Below are positions 42,846 through 51,501 of a stretch of DNA of 64,000 bases, piece by piece. Numbering within the stretch: the first letter of the stretch is position 1; every line of letters begins with the position of its first letter. Source of the DNA: Marinobacterium stanieri (GTDB lineage Bacteria > Pseudomonadota > Gammaproteobacteria > Pseudomonadales > Balneatricaceae); assembly GCF_900155945.1 (NCBI RefSeq), contig NZ_FTMN01000001.1:883682-947681 (forward strand), written 5' to 3'. The position numbers and the translations under genes are program-made. Below the pieces are notes generated by a model. That model searched no databases. It was not told the origin of the DNA and was given only the letters and a program-made list of their open reading frames with translations.

Positions 42846-44181
42846 GACGGGCCTCTTCCGCATCACTGAGCTGTTCGCGCTGCAGCGCCAGCAGTGCCAG
42901 GCCCTTCTGTTGCAGCAGCTGCAGCAGACGGCGGCTGCGTGCTGCCAGCAGGCTATGACAGAACAACAACGGAATGGCGACGCAAAGCCCCAGCACGGTG
43001 GTCATCAGTGCCTGGGAAATACCACCGGCCATCAGCTTGGGATCGCCGGTGCCGAACAGGGTGATGCTCTGGAAGGTGCCGATCATGCCGGTCACTGTAC
43101 CCAACAGACCCAGCAACGGAGCCACGGCCGCCACCAGTTTAAGCAGGGTCAGGCCCCGCTCCAGCAGCGGCGCTTCCTTGAGCAGGGCTTCATCCACACG
43201 CAGTTCGGTTTCGTCGGTGGTGCGCCCGGCACGACCCGCTGCCAGCACACGGCCCAGCGGGTTGGTGGCTTTGGCATCATCCGCATTGCGCAGCTGGGCG
43301 CGCACGCTGAATTCCATTTTCAGGGTGGTCAGCAGTTTCCACAGCGCAACCAGCAGACCGATCCCCCCCAGGCTCAGGATGATGTAACCGACCAGCCCCC
43401 CCTGGGCGATACGTTCTTTCAGATTCGGCGTCTGCGCCAACAGTGCCAGCAGGTTGCCGCGGCTGGGGTCGACCACCAGACTGTCGCTCTGACCAGCAGC
43501 AAACTCACGCGCCTGGCTTACCACCGCGTTTGAGGGCTGGACCGGCAACACCTGCAGGCTGCCATCCACATAGTTGAGATACTGCCCCTCGGTGGTCAAC
43601 GCCGTGAAAGGTCCTACGCGTACTACCTCGGACTCGGCGCGTACACCATCCGCCTGTACCACCGGCGCCTGGAAGCGTGTGACCTGACCGGTCGCGGTCA
43701 TCTCCTGCTGCAGCAGGAACCACAGCCCTTCCAGCTCGGCGAGGGTCGGAATACGTTTCTTATCGGCAAAGGCCAGCAATTCAGAACGATCGGCAAACTC
43801 AGCCGAGATCAGGGAGTCGTCCACCAGCCCATGCAATTCCTGAGCTTGCTGTTTGACGACACCGAACACCTCACCCAGCTGCCCACTGCGCACGCGCAGG
43901 GCTTCACCCTGTTCGGTCAGGGCATCCTCGTTGCTCTGAAATTCGCTTTTGAGCGCTTCCTGACGCGCTTCGGCGGCAGCCAGACGCGCCTGGGCTTCCT
44001 GCAACAGGGCTTCCTGACGGGCATGATCAGAGCGAAATTCGGCCAGACGGGCCGCATCGACCTGCTCATCAGAGGCGGCCTGAGAGCGAACCTGTTGCAG
44101 CAACTCCTGCAGCTCGTTGGCCTGCACCGGCAGCCCCACAACAACCAGCGCCAGTGTCAGTGTACGTAGCAGCGCCTTCAT
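42835..44181 (-). CDS. TtpC-like MotA/TolQ/ExbB protein with periplasmic coiled coil
   Basis: The 448-residue protein has a signal or anchor sequence, a long coiled-coil N-terminal half (about residues 20-130, rich in Glu, Gln and Ala) and a C-terminal ExbB-like channel domain: 'LGTVTGMIGTFQSITLFGTGDPKLMAGGISQALMTTVLGLCVAIP' in outline near residue 370. This matches TtpC of the Vibrio TonB2 system, which is required for TonB2-dependent siderophore uptake and may bridge the periplasm. It overlaps its upstream (4 bp) and downstream neighbours, so the operon is tightly coupled. Confidence 0.9.
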   Translation of the reverse strand: MKALLRTLTLALVVVGLPVQANELQELLQQVRSQAASDEQVDAARLAEFRSDHARQEALLQEAQARLAAAEARQEALKSEFQSNEDALTEQGEALRVRSGQLGEVFGVVKQQAQELHGLVDDSLISAEFADRSELLAFADKKRIPTLAELEGLWFLLQQEMTATGQVTRFQAPVVQADGVRAESEVVRVGPFTALTTEGQYLNYVDGSLQVLPVQPSNAVVSQAREFAAGQSDSLVVDPSRGNLLALLAQTPNLKERIAQGGLVGYIILSLGGIGLLVALWKLLTTLKMEFSVRAQLRNADDAKATNPLGRVLAAGRAGRTTDETELRVDEALLKEAPLLERGLTLLKLVAAVAPLLGLLGTVTGMIGTFQSITLFGTGDPKLMAGGISQALMTTVLGLCVAIPLLFCHSLLAARSRRLLQLLQQKGLALLALQREQLSDAEEARHAA

Positions 44182-44945
44182 GATGCACCTCCGGTCAGGG
44201 CAACCGGCAGTTCAAGCAGCTCCGGTACCGATTGTTGACGTGCCATGTTGATGCCTTTGCGAATTGGCCAGTCATAGTCCGCGGCCAGGCTTTCCCAACG
44301 GCGCGCATTTGCATTCCAGCGCCCGCTCTGTTCGCCATCCAGGCTCTGGTAGTACAGGCCTACTCGGCCCAGACGCAGGAAGGTCACCTCACGACGATTG
44401 CCATCCTGCTGCAGCGAGCCGGTCCAGGCTTCCAGCGTGCGGCCATACTCGGCTTCGATCTGATAAGCCTCCAGGATCTGGCGATATTTCTCCGCCAGGC
44501 TGACATCGGCACGGTCCATCAGGCGTGCCAAGCGGGCCACGCGTTGTTCTCGCTCCTCCACCAGGAACGGCAGGTCGCGGCTGACAAATTCACCCAGCAT
44601 CTGCTGCATGCGCACCAGCAACGGTAAGGTTGCCTGCTCGGTCTCGGCCAAAGAGGTGAGCTGAGACTCGATACCATCCAGTTCACGGGTTTGATCTTCG
44701 ATCATCCGCGCCAACTGGCGGTTATAGGCTTCCACCAACTCGGCCTGACGCAGGGCAGCGGTGTAAACGTCGTAGTTCTCGCGGGTTTGCTGATCCAGCT
44801 GGTCGATATTGCGCTGTACCTGCGCACCCTGCTTGTGCGCCTGTTCCAGTGCTTGCTGATTCTGTTCCAGCGTATTGGCAAAGGCCGCTACGGGGATGAG
44901 CAGCGGCACAGCGAGCCTGGCCACTTTGAAGGGTATCCGGTCCAT
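44178..44945 (-). CDS. DUF3450 family periplasmic coiled-coil protein
   Basis: The 255-residue protein has a signal peptide ('LLIPVAAFANTLEQ') and a helical N-terminal half with Gln-rich coiled coil ('NQQALEQAHKQGAQVQRNIDQLDQQTRENYD' in outline). 'FLRLGRVGLYYQSLDGEQSG' near residue 190 follows, and is characteristic of DUF3450. DUF3450 genes regularly head TonB2/TtpC operons, and the product probably works with TtpC in the periplasm. Function is not established. It is the first gene of the operon, with a Fur-like box just upstream. Confidence 0.88.
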   Translation of the reverse strand: MDRIPFKVARLAVPLLIPVAAFANTLEQNQQALEQAHKQGAQVQRNIDQLDQQTRENYDVYTAALRQAELVEAYNRQLARMIEDQTRELDGIESQLTSLAETEQATLPLLVRMQQMLGEFVSRDLPFLVEEREQRVARLARLMDRADVSLAEKYRQILEAYQIEAEYGRTLEAWTGSLQQDGNRREVTFLRLGRVGLYYQSLDGEQSGRWNANARRWESLAADYDWPIRKGINMARQQSVPELLELPVALTGGAS

Positions 44946-44967
44946 GAATGATCCGTTAGACTAAGCA

Positions 44968-44988
44968 TAATGATAACGATTTGCATTA
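44968..44988 (-). promoter_or_regulatory. Fur-box-like site for the TonB2 operon
   Basis: TAATGATAACGATTTGCATT matches the Fur consensus (GATAATGATAATCATTATC) at most positions, about 25-45 bp upstream of the DUF3450 start. Iron repression of the whole operon is expected. Confidence 0.78.
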
Positions 44989-45061
44989 TTCATCATATAA
45001 CGAACACATGCAAACCCAATGATCAGATCAGGAGACGGCCCCCGGAGGTGCCACTTCAGAA

Positions 45062-46888
45062 TTATTCGCCCAGAAAACCGCCACTCTGGTGCTGCCACAG
45101 ACTGGCATAACGTCCGCCCTTTGCCAGCAATTCCTTGTGACTACCCTGCTCCACGACCTGCCCCTGGTCCATTACGATGAGACGGTCCATGGCGGCGATG
45201 GTGGACAGGCGGTGCGCGATGGCAATTACGGTTTTACCCTCCATCAGCACCGAAAGGTTTTCCTGAATGGCGACTTCCGATTCAGAATCCAGCGCCGACG
45301 TTGCTTCATCCAGCACCAGAATGGGCGCATTTTTCAGCAGCACCCGGGCAATGGCGATGCGCTGACGCTGGCCTCCGGAAAGTTTGACACCGCGCTCGCC
45401 CACCTGGGCGTCATAGCCCTTGTGGCCTGCGGCATCGTGCAAACCGGGGATAAATGCATCCGCATGCGCCATGCGTGCGGCGGTCCGCATCTCGTCATCG
45501 CTGGCATCAGGGCGCCCATACAAAAGGTTTTCCCGTATTGAGCGGTGCAGCAACGAGGTGTCCTGACTGACCACACCAATGGCCGCTCGGAGACTTTCCT
45601 GAGTGACATCGGCAACCGACTGACCGTCGATGCGGATCTCCCCCCGATCCAGATCGTACAGCCGCAACAGCAGACTGATCAGGGTCGATTTGCCGGCCCC
45701 GGAACTGCCCACGATGCCGACCTTTTCACCGGCCCGGATCTGCAGCGACAGGCCTTCAATCACCAACCGGTCTGGGTCATAGCCGAAGTCGATGGCGTTG
45801 AAATCAATCGTGCCCTGCTTCACTTCCAGCGCAGTCGCATCCGGCTTATCCACAAGCGCCTGGGGCCGCGCCAGCATGCCCTGACCATCCTGCACCGTAC
45901 CGATATTGCGGAACAGGTTGGCGATTTCCCACATGATGAACTGCGACAGGCTCTTCAGGCGCAGCGTCAGTGAAACCGCAATGGTAATGGCCCCGGCGGT
46001 CACACTGCCCTCCTGCCACAACAGTATCGACAGTGCCGCGGTGGCAAAGATAAGCAGGGCATTGAGCAGCCACAGAGTGATATTCAAACCGGTAATACGG
46101 CGCATCAGTGGATACACCGCATCGAGAAAACCCTGCATGCTGCGGCGGGCATACTCATGCTCACGCTCGGAGTGGGCAAACAGCTTGAGGGTGTGGAAGT
46201 TGGTATAGCTGTCCACAATGCGGCCGGTCATCTCGGACTGGGCATCGGCCTGCAGACTGGCATGATGTTTCAGTTTGGGTACCTGCACACACAGCAGAAA
46301 CAGGTAGCACAGTGCCCACACACCCAACGGCAGGGACAAGCGCCAGTCGGCCGACATGATCAATACCGCCATGCCCGACAGATAGACCACCACGTAGAGC
46401 AGCACATCCAACAGCTTCATTACCGTTTCACGCAGGGACTCCGAAGTCTGCATTACCTTGGTGGCCAGGCGCCCGGCAAACTCGTTCTGATAGAAGTTAT
46501 GGCTTTGTCCCAGCAGGTAACGGTGTGCATGCCAGCGGATCGCCGCACTCATATTGACGAACAGGGACTGGTGAAACAGCATCGAGTGCGCCACCACCGC
46601 CAGCGGCATCACCACCAGCACCAGCAGTGTCATGCCCCAGAGCTTCAGACCTTCCTGCTCGAACAGCGCTTCAGGCTCGCGACTGCTGAGCCAGTCAACC
46701 AGGTTGCCCAGAAAGCCGAACAATGCCACTTCGATCAAGGCCACAATCAGGGTCATAACCCCCAGCATCAACAGCGCCTTTTCATAGCCTCGGCAATAGA
46801 AGCGGAAGAACGCCAGCGCGCCGGTGGGCGGCTGTTCGGCCGGGCGGTCAGGCAACGGCTGGGTCAGCCGCTCAAAGAAGGTAAACAT
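45062..46888 (-). CDS. ABC exporter, fused permease and ATPase
   Basis: The 608-residue half-transporter has six N-terminal membrane helices (residues about 30-330) and a C-terminal ATPase with Walker A 'GSSGAGKST', signature 'KLSGGQRQR', Walker B 'ILVLDEATSALD' and switch His 'AIAHRLSTI'. It is an exporter-type (MsbA-like) protein. It lies 21 bp after fhuB on the same strand, which is unusual for an importer operon and hints at siderophore recycling, export or inner-membrane handling. A longer frame to 46909 has a poor TTG start; GGAGA favours 46888. Confidence 0.88.
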   Translation of the reverse strand: MFTFFERLTQPLPDRPAEQPPTGALAFFRFYCRGYEKALLMLGVMTLIVALIEVALFGFLGNLVDWLSSREPEALFEQEGLKLWGMTLLVLVVMPLAVVAHSMLFHQSLFVNMSAAIRWHAHRYLLGQSHNFYQNEFAGRLATKVMQTSESLRETVMKLLDVLLYVVVYLSGMAVLIMSADWRLSLPLGVWALCYLFLLCVQVPKLKHHASLQADAQSEMTGRIVDSYTNFHTLKLFAHSEREHEYARRSMQGFLDAVYPLMRRITGLNITLWLLNALLIFATAALSILLWQEGSVTAGAITIAVSLTLRLKSLSQFIMWEIANLFRNIGTVQDGQGMLARPQALVDKPDATALEVKQGTIDFNAIDFGYDPDRLVIEGLSLQIRAGEKVGIVGSSGAGKSTLISLLLRLYDLDRGEIRIDGQSVADVTQESLRAAIGVVSQDTSLLHRSIRENLLYGRPDASDDEMRTAARMAHADAFIPGLHDAAGHKGYDAQVGERGVKLSGGQRQRIAIARVLLKNAPILVLDEATSALDSESEVAIQENLSVLMEGKTVIAIAHRLSTIAAMDRLIVMDQGQVVEQGSHKELLAKGGRYASLWQHQSGGFLGE

Positions 46889-46909
46889 GCAGATCAATCT
46901 CCGAGACAA

Positions 46910-48871
46910 TCAGGTCAGGCGACGTTTGGCCAACAGCCAGATGAAATAGCTGCCGCCGACAATGGAGGCCAGCAGGCCTGCGGGTATCTGTTGCGGCCAG
47001 ATCACCACCCGCCCCAGCCAGTCCGCCAGCAGCATTAGCGACATGCCAAGGCCGGCAGCAATCAGCAATTGAGGCACGGCACGGCGCGCACCGAGCATAT
47101 TGGCCATATGGGGTGCCAGCAGGCCGACAAAAGCGATAGGCCCCAGCATGGAGGTGATCAGCGCCGTGATCAGCGCGACCAGCAACAACAGCAGAATGCG
47201 TGAGCGCGACTTGTCCAGCCCGCGCCCGGCGGCAAAGCCATCACCGATGGCAATCAGGGTCAGGGCACGGCGGGACATCACCGCCAGCAGAACACCCGCC
47301 AGGGTACCCGCCGCCAACAACAGGGATTGGGATGCTGAAATGCGGTAGGTAGAACCGGCCAGCCAGCCCAGAATGGCAGTGGTGTCTTCGGTACCGCGTG
47401 CCAGAGAGAACTGCACCACGGCATCCAGCAGCGCAGCCAGTGAGATACCGGTCAGCGCCATAATGCCCGGGGAATAGTCGTGCCGCCGGCCCAGCAGTAA
47501 CAGCACCAGCAACACCGCCAGACTGCCGCACAGTGCAACGACTGGCCCGGCTTCACGGATGGAACCGCCGAACAGCATCACACTGACCACCAGCGCCAGC
47601 GTCGCACCAGCAGACAGCCCCAAAATATCCGGGCTGGCCAAAGGGTTGCGAATCAGGCGTTGCAGTACCACACCGGCCACGGCCAGCCCGGCCCCGGCAC
47701 TTGCCGCCGCCAGCACACGGGGCCAGCGGAAAGACAGAATGAGCTCATCCGGCCAGCTCAGCAGCCAGCCCTGGGCACCGGGCGACAGCATGAGTGACAG
47801 TACTGCGAGTACCAGCACAGACAGCACCAGCACCAGTGCCGTCATGGGATGCAAGCGCTGGCGCCCTTCCGGCAGCTGGCGGCTCATTTCCCCGCCACTC
47901 CCCAGCCGGCTGCGTGCCAGCCAGATCAGGGCCGGAGCGCCGATCAGCGCCGCCGCAGCACCACTGGGCACCAGATCCGTGGACCACTGGCTGAACAACA
48001 GCGCCAAAGCATCGGTCGCCAACAGCAAAAACGCGCCCAGCAACAGGCTGAATCCCATCTCGTCGCGGGCAGTCTTACTGCCCAGCATCCGCGCCAGATT
48101 CGGTGTCAGCAGGCCGATAAAGCCGATCAGGCCGACCGCCGTGATGCTGATTGCGGTCAGCCATAGTGAGCACAGCATGAGCACCAGCATCACCGGCAAC
48201 AAACTCATGCCACGCCCCTGGGCCGCGCTATCGCCCAAGCGCAGGAGCATCAGCGGGCGTGCTGCCAGCACCAGCAACAGCGGCACCAGCCAGAGGCGCG
48301 GCAGCAGCCATTCCACCCAGCTCCAGTCGGTCTGTGCCAGATCACCGGCACCCCAGATAAACAGATTACGGGCATACTGATCATTCAGAAGCACCAGCCC
48401 GCCAGCAATGGCCCCCAACAACAGATTAACGGCCATGCCGGCCAGCACCACCGGCAGGCCACGCAAGCCGTTGCGCCCGGCGATGAGCATCACCAGCACC
48501 ACGGCCAGCATGGCACCGGCGATGGCCGCCCAGCTGCCCCAGACTGCCGCCAGCGTGGGGGATACCAGGGTAATCACCACCAGCCCCAGCCAGGCACCCG
48601 AAGCAGCCCCCAGCGTCATGGGCGACACCAGAGGGTTTTGCAGCAGCTGTTGCAGGATACTGCCGGTCATCCCCATGACTGCACCAACCAGCAAGGCCAT
48701 TACGGCGCGGGGCACGGACGAAAACCAGTATTTGTAGTCAGCAAAATCCGCTGGCACCGTGCCGGTCAGCAGCGACCATTGCGCTGCTGTGGATAACTCG
48801 GTTTCGATCTGCAGGTGCAGCCCCAGCATGACCAGCAGCAGGCACAGCACCACGCCATAGCGTTGGATCAA
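46910..48871 (-). CDS. fhuB: Fused FhuB-type ferric-siderophore permease
   Basis: At 653 residues this is the double-length FhuB permease: two FecCD-type halves fused, each with about ten helices. 'GLIGFIGLLTPNLARMLG' in the first half and 'GPIAFVGLLAPHMANMLGARR' in the second are the matched coupling loops that contact FhuC. FhuB carries ferric hydroxamates across the inner membrane. The start is a TTG at 48871 that overlaps the fhuD stop (TTGA), with GGAGA upstream. It is followed by an ABC exporter gene. Confidence 0.92.
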   Translation of the reverse strand: MIQRYGVVLCLLLVMLGLHLQIETELSTAAQWSLLTGTVPADFADYKYWFSSVPRAVMALLVGAVMGMTGSILQQLLQNPLVSPMTLGAASGAWLGLVVITLVSPTLAAVWGSWAAIAGAMLAVVLVMLIAGRNGLRGLPVVLAGMAVNLLLGAIAGGLVLLNDQYARNLFIWGAGDLAQTDWSWVEWLLPRLWLVPLLLVLAARPLMLLRLGDSAAQGRGMSLLPVMLVLMLCSLWLTAISITAVGLIGFIGLLTPNLARMLGSKTARDEMGFSLLLGAFLLLATDALALLFSQWSTDLVPSGAAAALIGAPALIWLARSRLGSGGEMSRQLPEGRQRLHPMTALVLVLSVLVLAVLSLMLSPGAQGWLLSWPDELILSFRWPRVLAAASAGAGLAVAGVVLQRLIRNPLASPDILGLSAGATLALVVSVMLFGGSIREAGPVVALCGSLAVLLVLLLLGRRHDYSPGIMALTGISLAALLDAVVQFSLARGTEDTTAILGWLAGSTYRISASQSLLLAAGTLAGVLLAVMSRRALTLIAIGDGFAAGRGLDKSRSRILLLLLVALITALITSMLGPIAFVGLLAPHMANMLGARRAVPQLLIAAGLGMSLMLLADWLGRVVIWPQQIPAGLLASIVGGSYFIWLLAKRRLT

Positions 48872-49785
48872 GGCGCAATCTCCAGCAGCGAGCGGGTCAG
48901 CGCCTCGGCCATCAGCTCAATCGACGCTGCGCCACCATAACTCCACACCGGTTCCACGGCAGCAATGCGGTCGTTCTGTACAAAGGGCATGAACTGCCAC
49001 AACGGCATGCTGAACAGCTGGTCACGCTTGGGGAAGGGTTCGATGTAGAGCAACACGCCCTCGCCCACGGCTGCCAGATCGGTCACCTTCTTGTGTGTCA
49101 TGCCCCACTGGGTCGAAGGCTGTGGCATGGCCTGCTTCAGGCCCAGCCCCTGCATGGCTGCCGCAACGCTGGAGTTGGCGCCATATACCAGGGTATGCGC
49201 CGTATCGCCGAGGCGCACCACCGTTACCTTGGGAAGAGAAGTGCCAAAATGCGCCCGCAACTGCTCCGCCAGCTCATCCATGCGCTGCTGACGGCGATCC
49301 AGTATCGCCTCTGCTTCAGCTTCGCGGCCCAGCACCCGTGCCAATGTCTGGAACGAGCGATCAATCGCTGCCAGGTTATCGTGATCGGCACGGTAGTTAT
49401 CGAAATAAAGCACCGGCGCGATGGGCGCCAGCTTGTCGATCAGACCACCCTGCTGGGAACCGATCAAAATCAGATCCGGTTTCAGGCTGGCCATCACCTC
49501 CAGGCTGGGCTCGTCACGCCGTCCGACATCAACCACAGGCTCGGGAATGGCGGGCTTGACCACCCAGTCGTTGTAGCCACGAATGTCGGCCACACCCACA
49601 GGCGTTACACCCAGCGCCAGCAACTCTTCGGTCACCGCCCAGTTCAGGGCAACCACCCGCTGCGGCACCCTTTCAAACCGCTGGGTGCCCCGGCTGTCTT
49701 CCACTTCGACAGCGGCCAGTGCCTGAGCGGCAAACAGACTCAACATAAGCCCCATCAGGGCACTACAGATACGCTTGGCAAACAT
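48868..49785 (-). CDS. fhuD: FhuD-like ferric-siderophore-binding protein
   Basis: The 305-residue protein has a Sec signal ('ICSALMGLMLSLFAAQALAAVEV') and a class III binding-protein fold: 'VVALNWAVTEELLALGVTPVGVAD', 'DEPSLEVMASLKPDLILI' and 'LVYGANSSVAAAMQGLGLKQA' are close to FhuD. FhuD binds ferric hydroxamate siderophores in the periplasm and hands them to FhuB. No lipobox is seen, so it is likely soluble. It overlaps fhuB by four bases and follows fhuC by 23 bp. Confidence 0.92.
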   Translation of the reverse strand: MFAKRICSALMGLMLSLFAAQALAAVEVEDSRGTQRFERVPQRVVALNWAVTEELLALGVTPVGVADIRGYNDWVVKPAIPEPVVDVGRRDEPSLEVMASLKPDLILIGSQQGGLIDKLAPIAPVLYFDNYRADHDNLAAIDRSFQTLARVLGREAEAEAILDRRQQRMDELAEQLRAHFGTSLPKVTVVRLGDTAHTLVYGANSSVAAAMQGLGLKQAMPQPSTQWGMTHKKVTDLAAVGEGVLLYIEPFPKRDQLFSMPLWQFMPFVQNDRIAAVEPVWSYGGAASIELMAEALTRSLLEIAP

Positions 49786-49808
49786 GGTGAGTTCTCGAAC
49801 GGCAGGTT

Positions 49809-50576
49809 TCAGGCAACGACAGCCACCGGCGCATCCCGCTCGGGATGGGCACAGAGGCGGATATCAATATCGTAAAGATCAGACAGGGTGCTCTCTGACA
49901 TCAGTTCGGCCGGGGAGCCATCAAACACGGGCCGTCCCTGCTTCAGCGCCAGAATGCGATCGGCATAGCGCATGGCCAGGTTGATGTCGTGCAGAATCAC
50001 CACCACGCCACGACCGGTGTCACGATTAAGGCGGTGCAGCAGGGACATCAGCTCATACTGATGCGACAGATCCAGTGCCGAGGTTGGCTCGTCCAGCAAC
50101 AGCAGAGGCGATTGCTGGGCCAACAACATCGCTACCCAGGCACGCTGACGTTCGCCACCGGATAGCAGATCCGTGAGCTGGTCGGCGTACTGGAGCACAT
50201 CGGTTTGCGCCATCGCCTCCTCCACCAACCGATGATCCTGCCCACTCCAGCGCGACAGCAGGCCACGCCAGGGGTAACGCCCCTGCAGCACCAGCTCTCG
50301 CACATCCATACCGGCAACAGCCGGCAACTGCTGTGGCAAAAAGGCGATTTCGCGGGCCAGCTCTCGCTGGGAATAGGTTGCCAACGGACGCTCATTGAGC
50401 CTCAGCTCCCCCCAATCAGGGAGCAACTGGCGCGCCAGCAGCTTCATCAATGTGGATTTGCCTGACCCGTTGTGACCGAGAATGACGGTCACCTCATTGG
50501 TCGCCAGGCGCAGGTGATCCACCGACAGAATATCGCGTCCCTGACGGTGAACACCCAGATTATTCAGCTCCAGCAT
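49809..50576 (-). CDS. fhuC: FhuC-type ATP-binding protein
   Basis: The 255-residue ABC ATPase has Walker A 'GHNGSGKST', Q-loop 'LPQQLP', signature 'LLSGGERQRAWVAMLLAQ', Walker B 'LLLLDEPTSALDLSHQ' and switch 'VVILHDINLAMRYAD'. These match iron-chelate importer ATPases. A longer upstream frame exists, but the ATG at 50576 has GGAG at five-base spacing and gives the standard length. It starts inside the end of fhuF (17-bp overlap), so fhuF-C-D-B appear translationally chained. Confidence 0.93.
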   Translation of the reverse strand: MLELNNLGVHRQGRDILSVDHLRLATNEVTVILGHNGSGKSTLMKLLARQLLPDWGELRLNERPLATYSQRELAREIAFLPQQLPAVAGMDVRELVLQGRYPWRGLLSRWSGQDHRLVEEAMAQTDVLQYADQLTDLLSGGERQRAWVAMLLAQQSPLLLLDEPTSALDLSHQYELMSLLHRLNRDTGRGVVVILHDINLAMRYADRILALKQGRPVFDGSPAELMSESTLSDLYDIDIRLCAHPERDAPVAVVA

Positions 50577-51342
50577 CCGGGCTCCATTCCTCCTGTAAGC
50601 GTTTGATACGTATCGAGACGGGCTGACGCGGGCAGGTTTTACACAGCTCTGCCCCCTCGAGTCGGTAATGCTGGCAGCAGCCCTTGCGATCCAGCGCCAG
50701 ATCAGATCCACCCTGAGGCAGCTCAAAGGCGGTCAGTGCACTGGCACCTTCCAGCCCCGCCGCTTCCAGCCACTCCTGAGCCAGTCGATAAATCGCGGCG
50801 TGACTGCGTTCCGCCAACAGGGGGCGCATGCGCAGCAGTGTGGCCAGGATACGGTCAGCCAGCAGGCGCCTGGCCAGTACCGGATTCATTCGGATCACCG
50901 GGTTTAACTGGGCCAACAGCTGGTCACAGGCGTCGCGCAGATGCGCACCGGCTTGAGCACGGGACGGGGCTTTAGGGCGCAATACGCCTTCGCCCAACAT
51001 CATCCCCATAACAAAAGGTCCCTGGGGTTTCTGCCCCAGGCAGCTCAGATCCGCCCGGCACTGCAGTATCTCGGTAGCTGCCAACACCAGCAGCACAGGC
51101 TGCCAGGTGAGCAATCCCCAGCTGCGGGCACTCCAGTAATGGCGGCCGGCTTCAGGATGCTGGTGCTGCAAGGCCAACACCAGCGTCTGAATCAGATCGC
51201 CATTATCGGCACCCACGCGCAGCCAGGCGGCATCCGGTTCACCTTCCACCAGCTCCAGCCCCGGCAACAGGTCGGCACAGAGCCGAATCAGCGCTTTGCT
51301 GGGCGCTTCCGTCAAGGGTTGGGCTATCCGTGCAGGCTCCAC
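50560..51342 (-). CDS. fhuF: FhuF-like siderophore ferric reductase
   Basis: The 260-residue cytosolic protein ends with the FhuF iron-sulfur motif 'GCCQHYRLEGAELCKTCP', that is C-C-x10-C-x2-C. This holds the unusual [2Fe-2S] cluster that reduces ferric hydroxamates after import. The rest of the protein is FhuF/ferric-reductase-like. The start is a GTG at 51342 with GGGAGAG upstream. It is first in the fhu operon, directly behind a Fur-like box. Reductase chemistry follows from the family; activity here is inferred. Confidence 0.88.
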   Translation of the reverse strand: MEPARIAQPLTEAPSKALIRLCADLLPGLELVEGEPDAAWLRVGADNGDLIQTLVLALQHQHPEAGRHYWSARSWGLLTWQPVLLVLAATEILQCRADLSCLGQKPQGPFVMGMMLGEGVLRPKAPSRAQAGAHLRDACDQLLAQLNPVIRMNPVLARRLLADRILATLLRMRPLLAERSHAAIYRLAQEWLEAAGLEGASALTAFELPQGGSDLALDRKGCCQHYRLEGAELCKTCPRQPVSIRIKRLQEEWSPDAGAE

Positions 51343-51394
51343 AGTCTCTCCCGGGCGAGTTCATCGAATCGCACAGGATAGTAACAATTAAAAT

Positions 51395-51414
51395 AAATGA
51401 CAATGATTTGCATT
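51395..51414 (-). promoter_or_regulatory. Fur-box-like site for the fhu operon
   Basis: AAATGACAATGATTTGCATT shares most positions with the Fur consensus. It lies about 50-70 bp upstream of the fhuF GTG, appropriate for iron repression. Confidence 0.75.
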
Positions 51415-51449
51415 ATTCAGGATGATTAGCTCCTTATGCCCAGACACAA

Positions 51450-51474
51450 AAAAACCCGCCGTAGCGGGTTTTTT
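51450..51474 (-). terminator. Rho-independent terminator of the fumarase gene
   Basis: AACCCGC-CGTA-GCGGGTT is flanked by A and T runs, so it works on both strands. It lies about 28 bp past the fumarase stop and also just upstream of the fhu Fur region. Confidence 0.92.
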
Positions 51475-51501
51475 CAGAGGGTTCGACTCAGAAGTTCAGA
51501 A

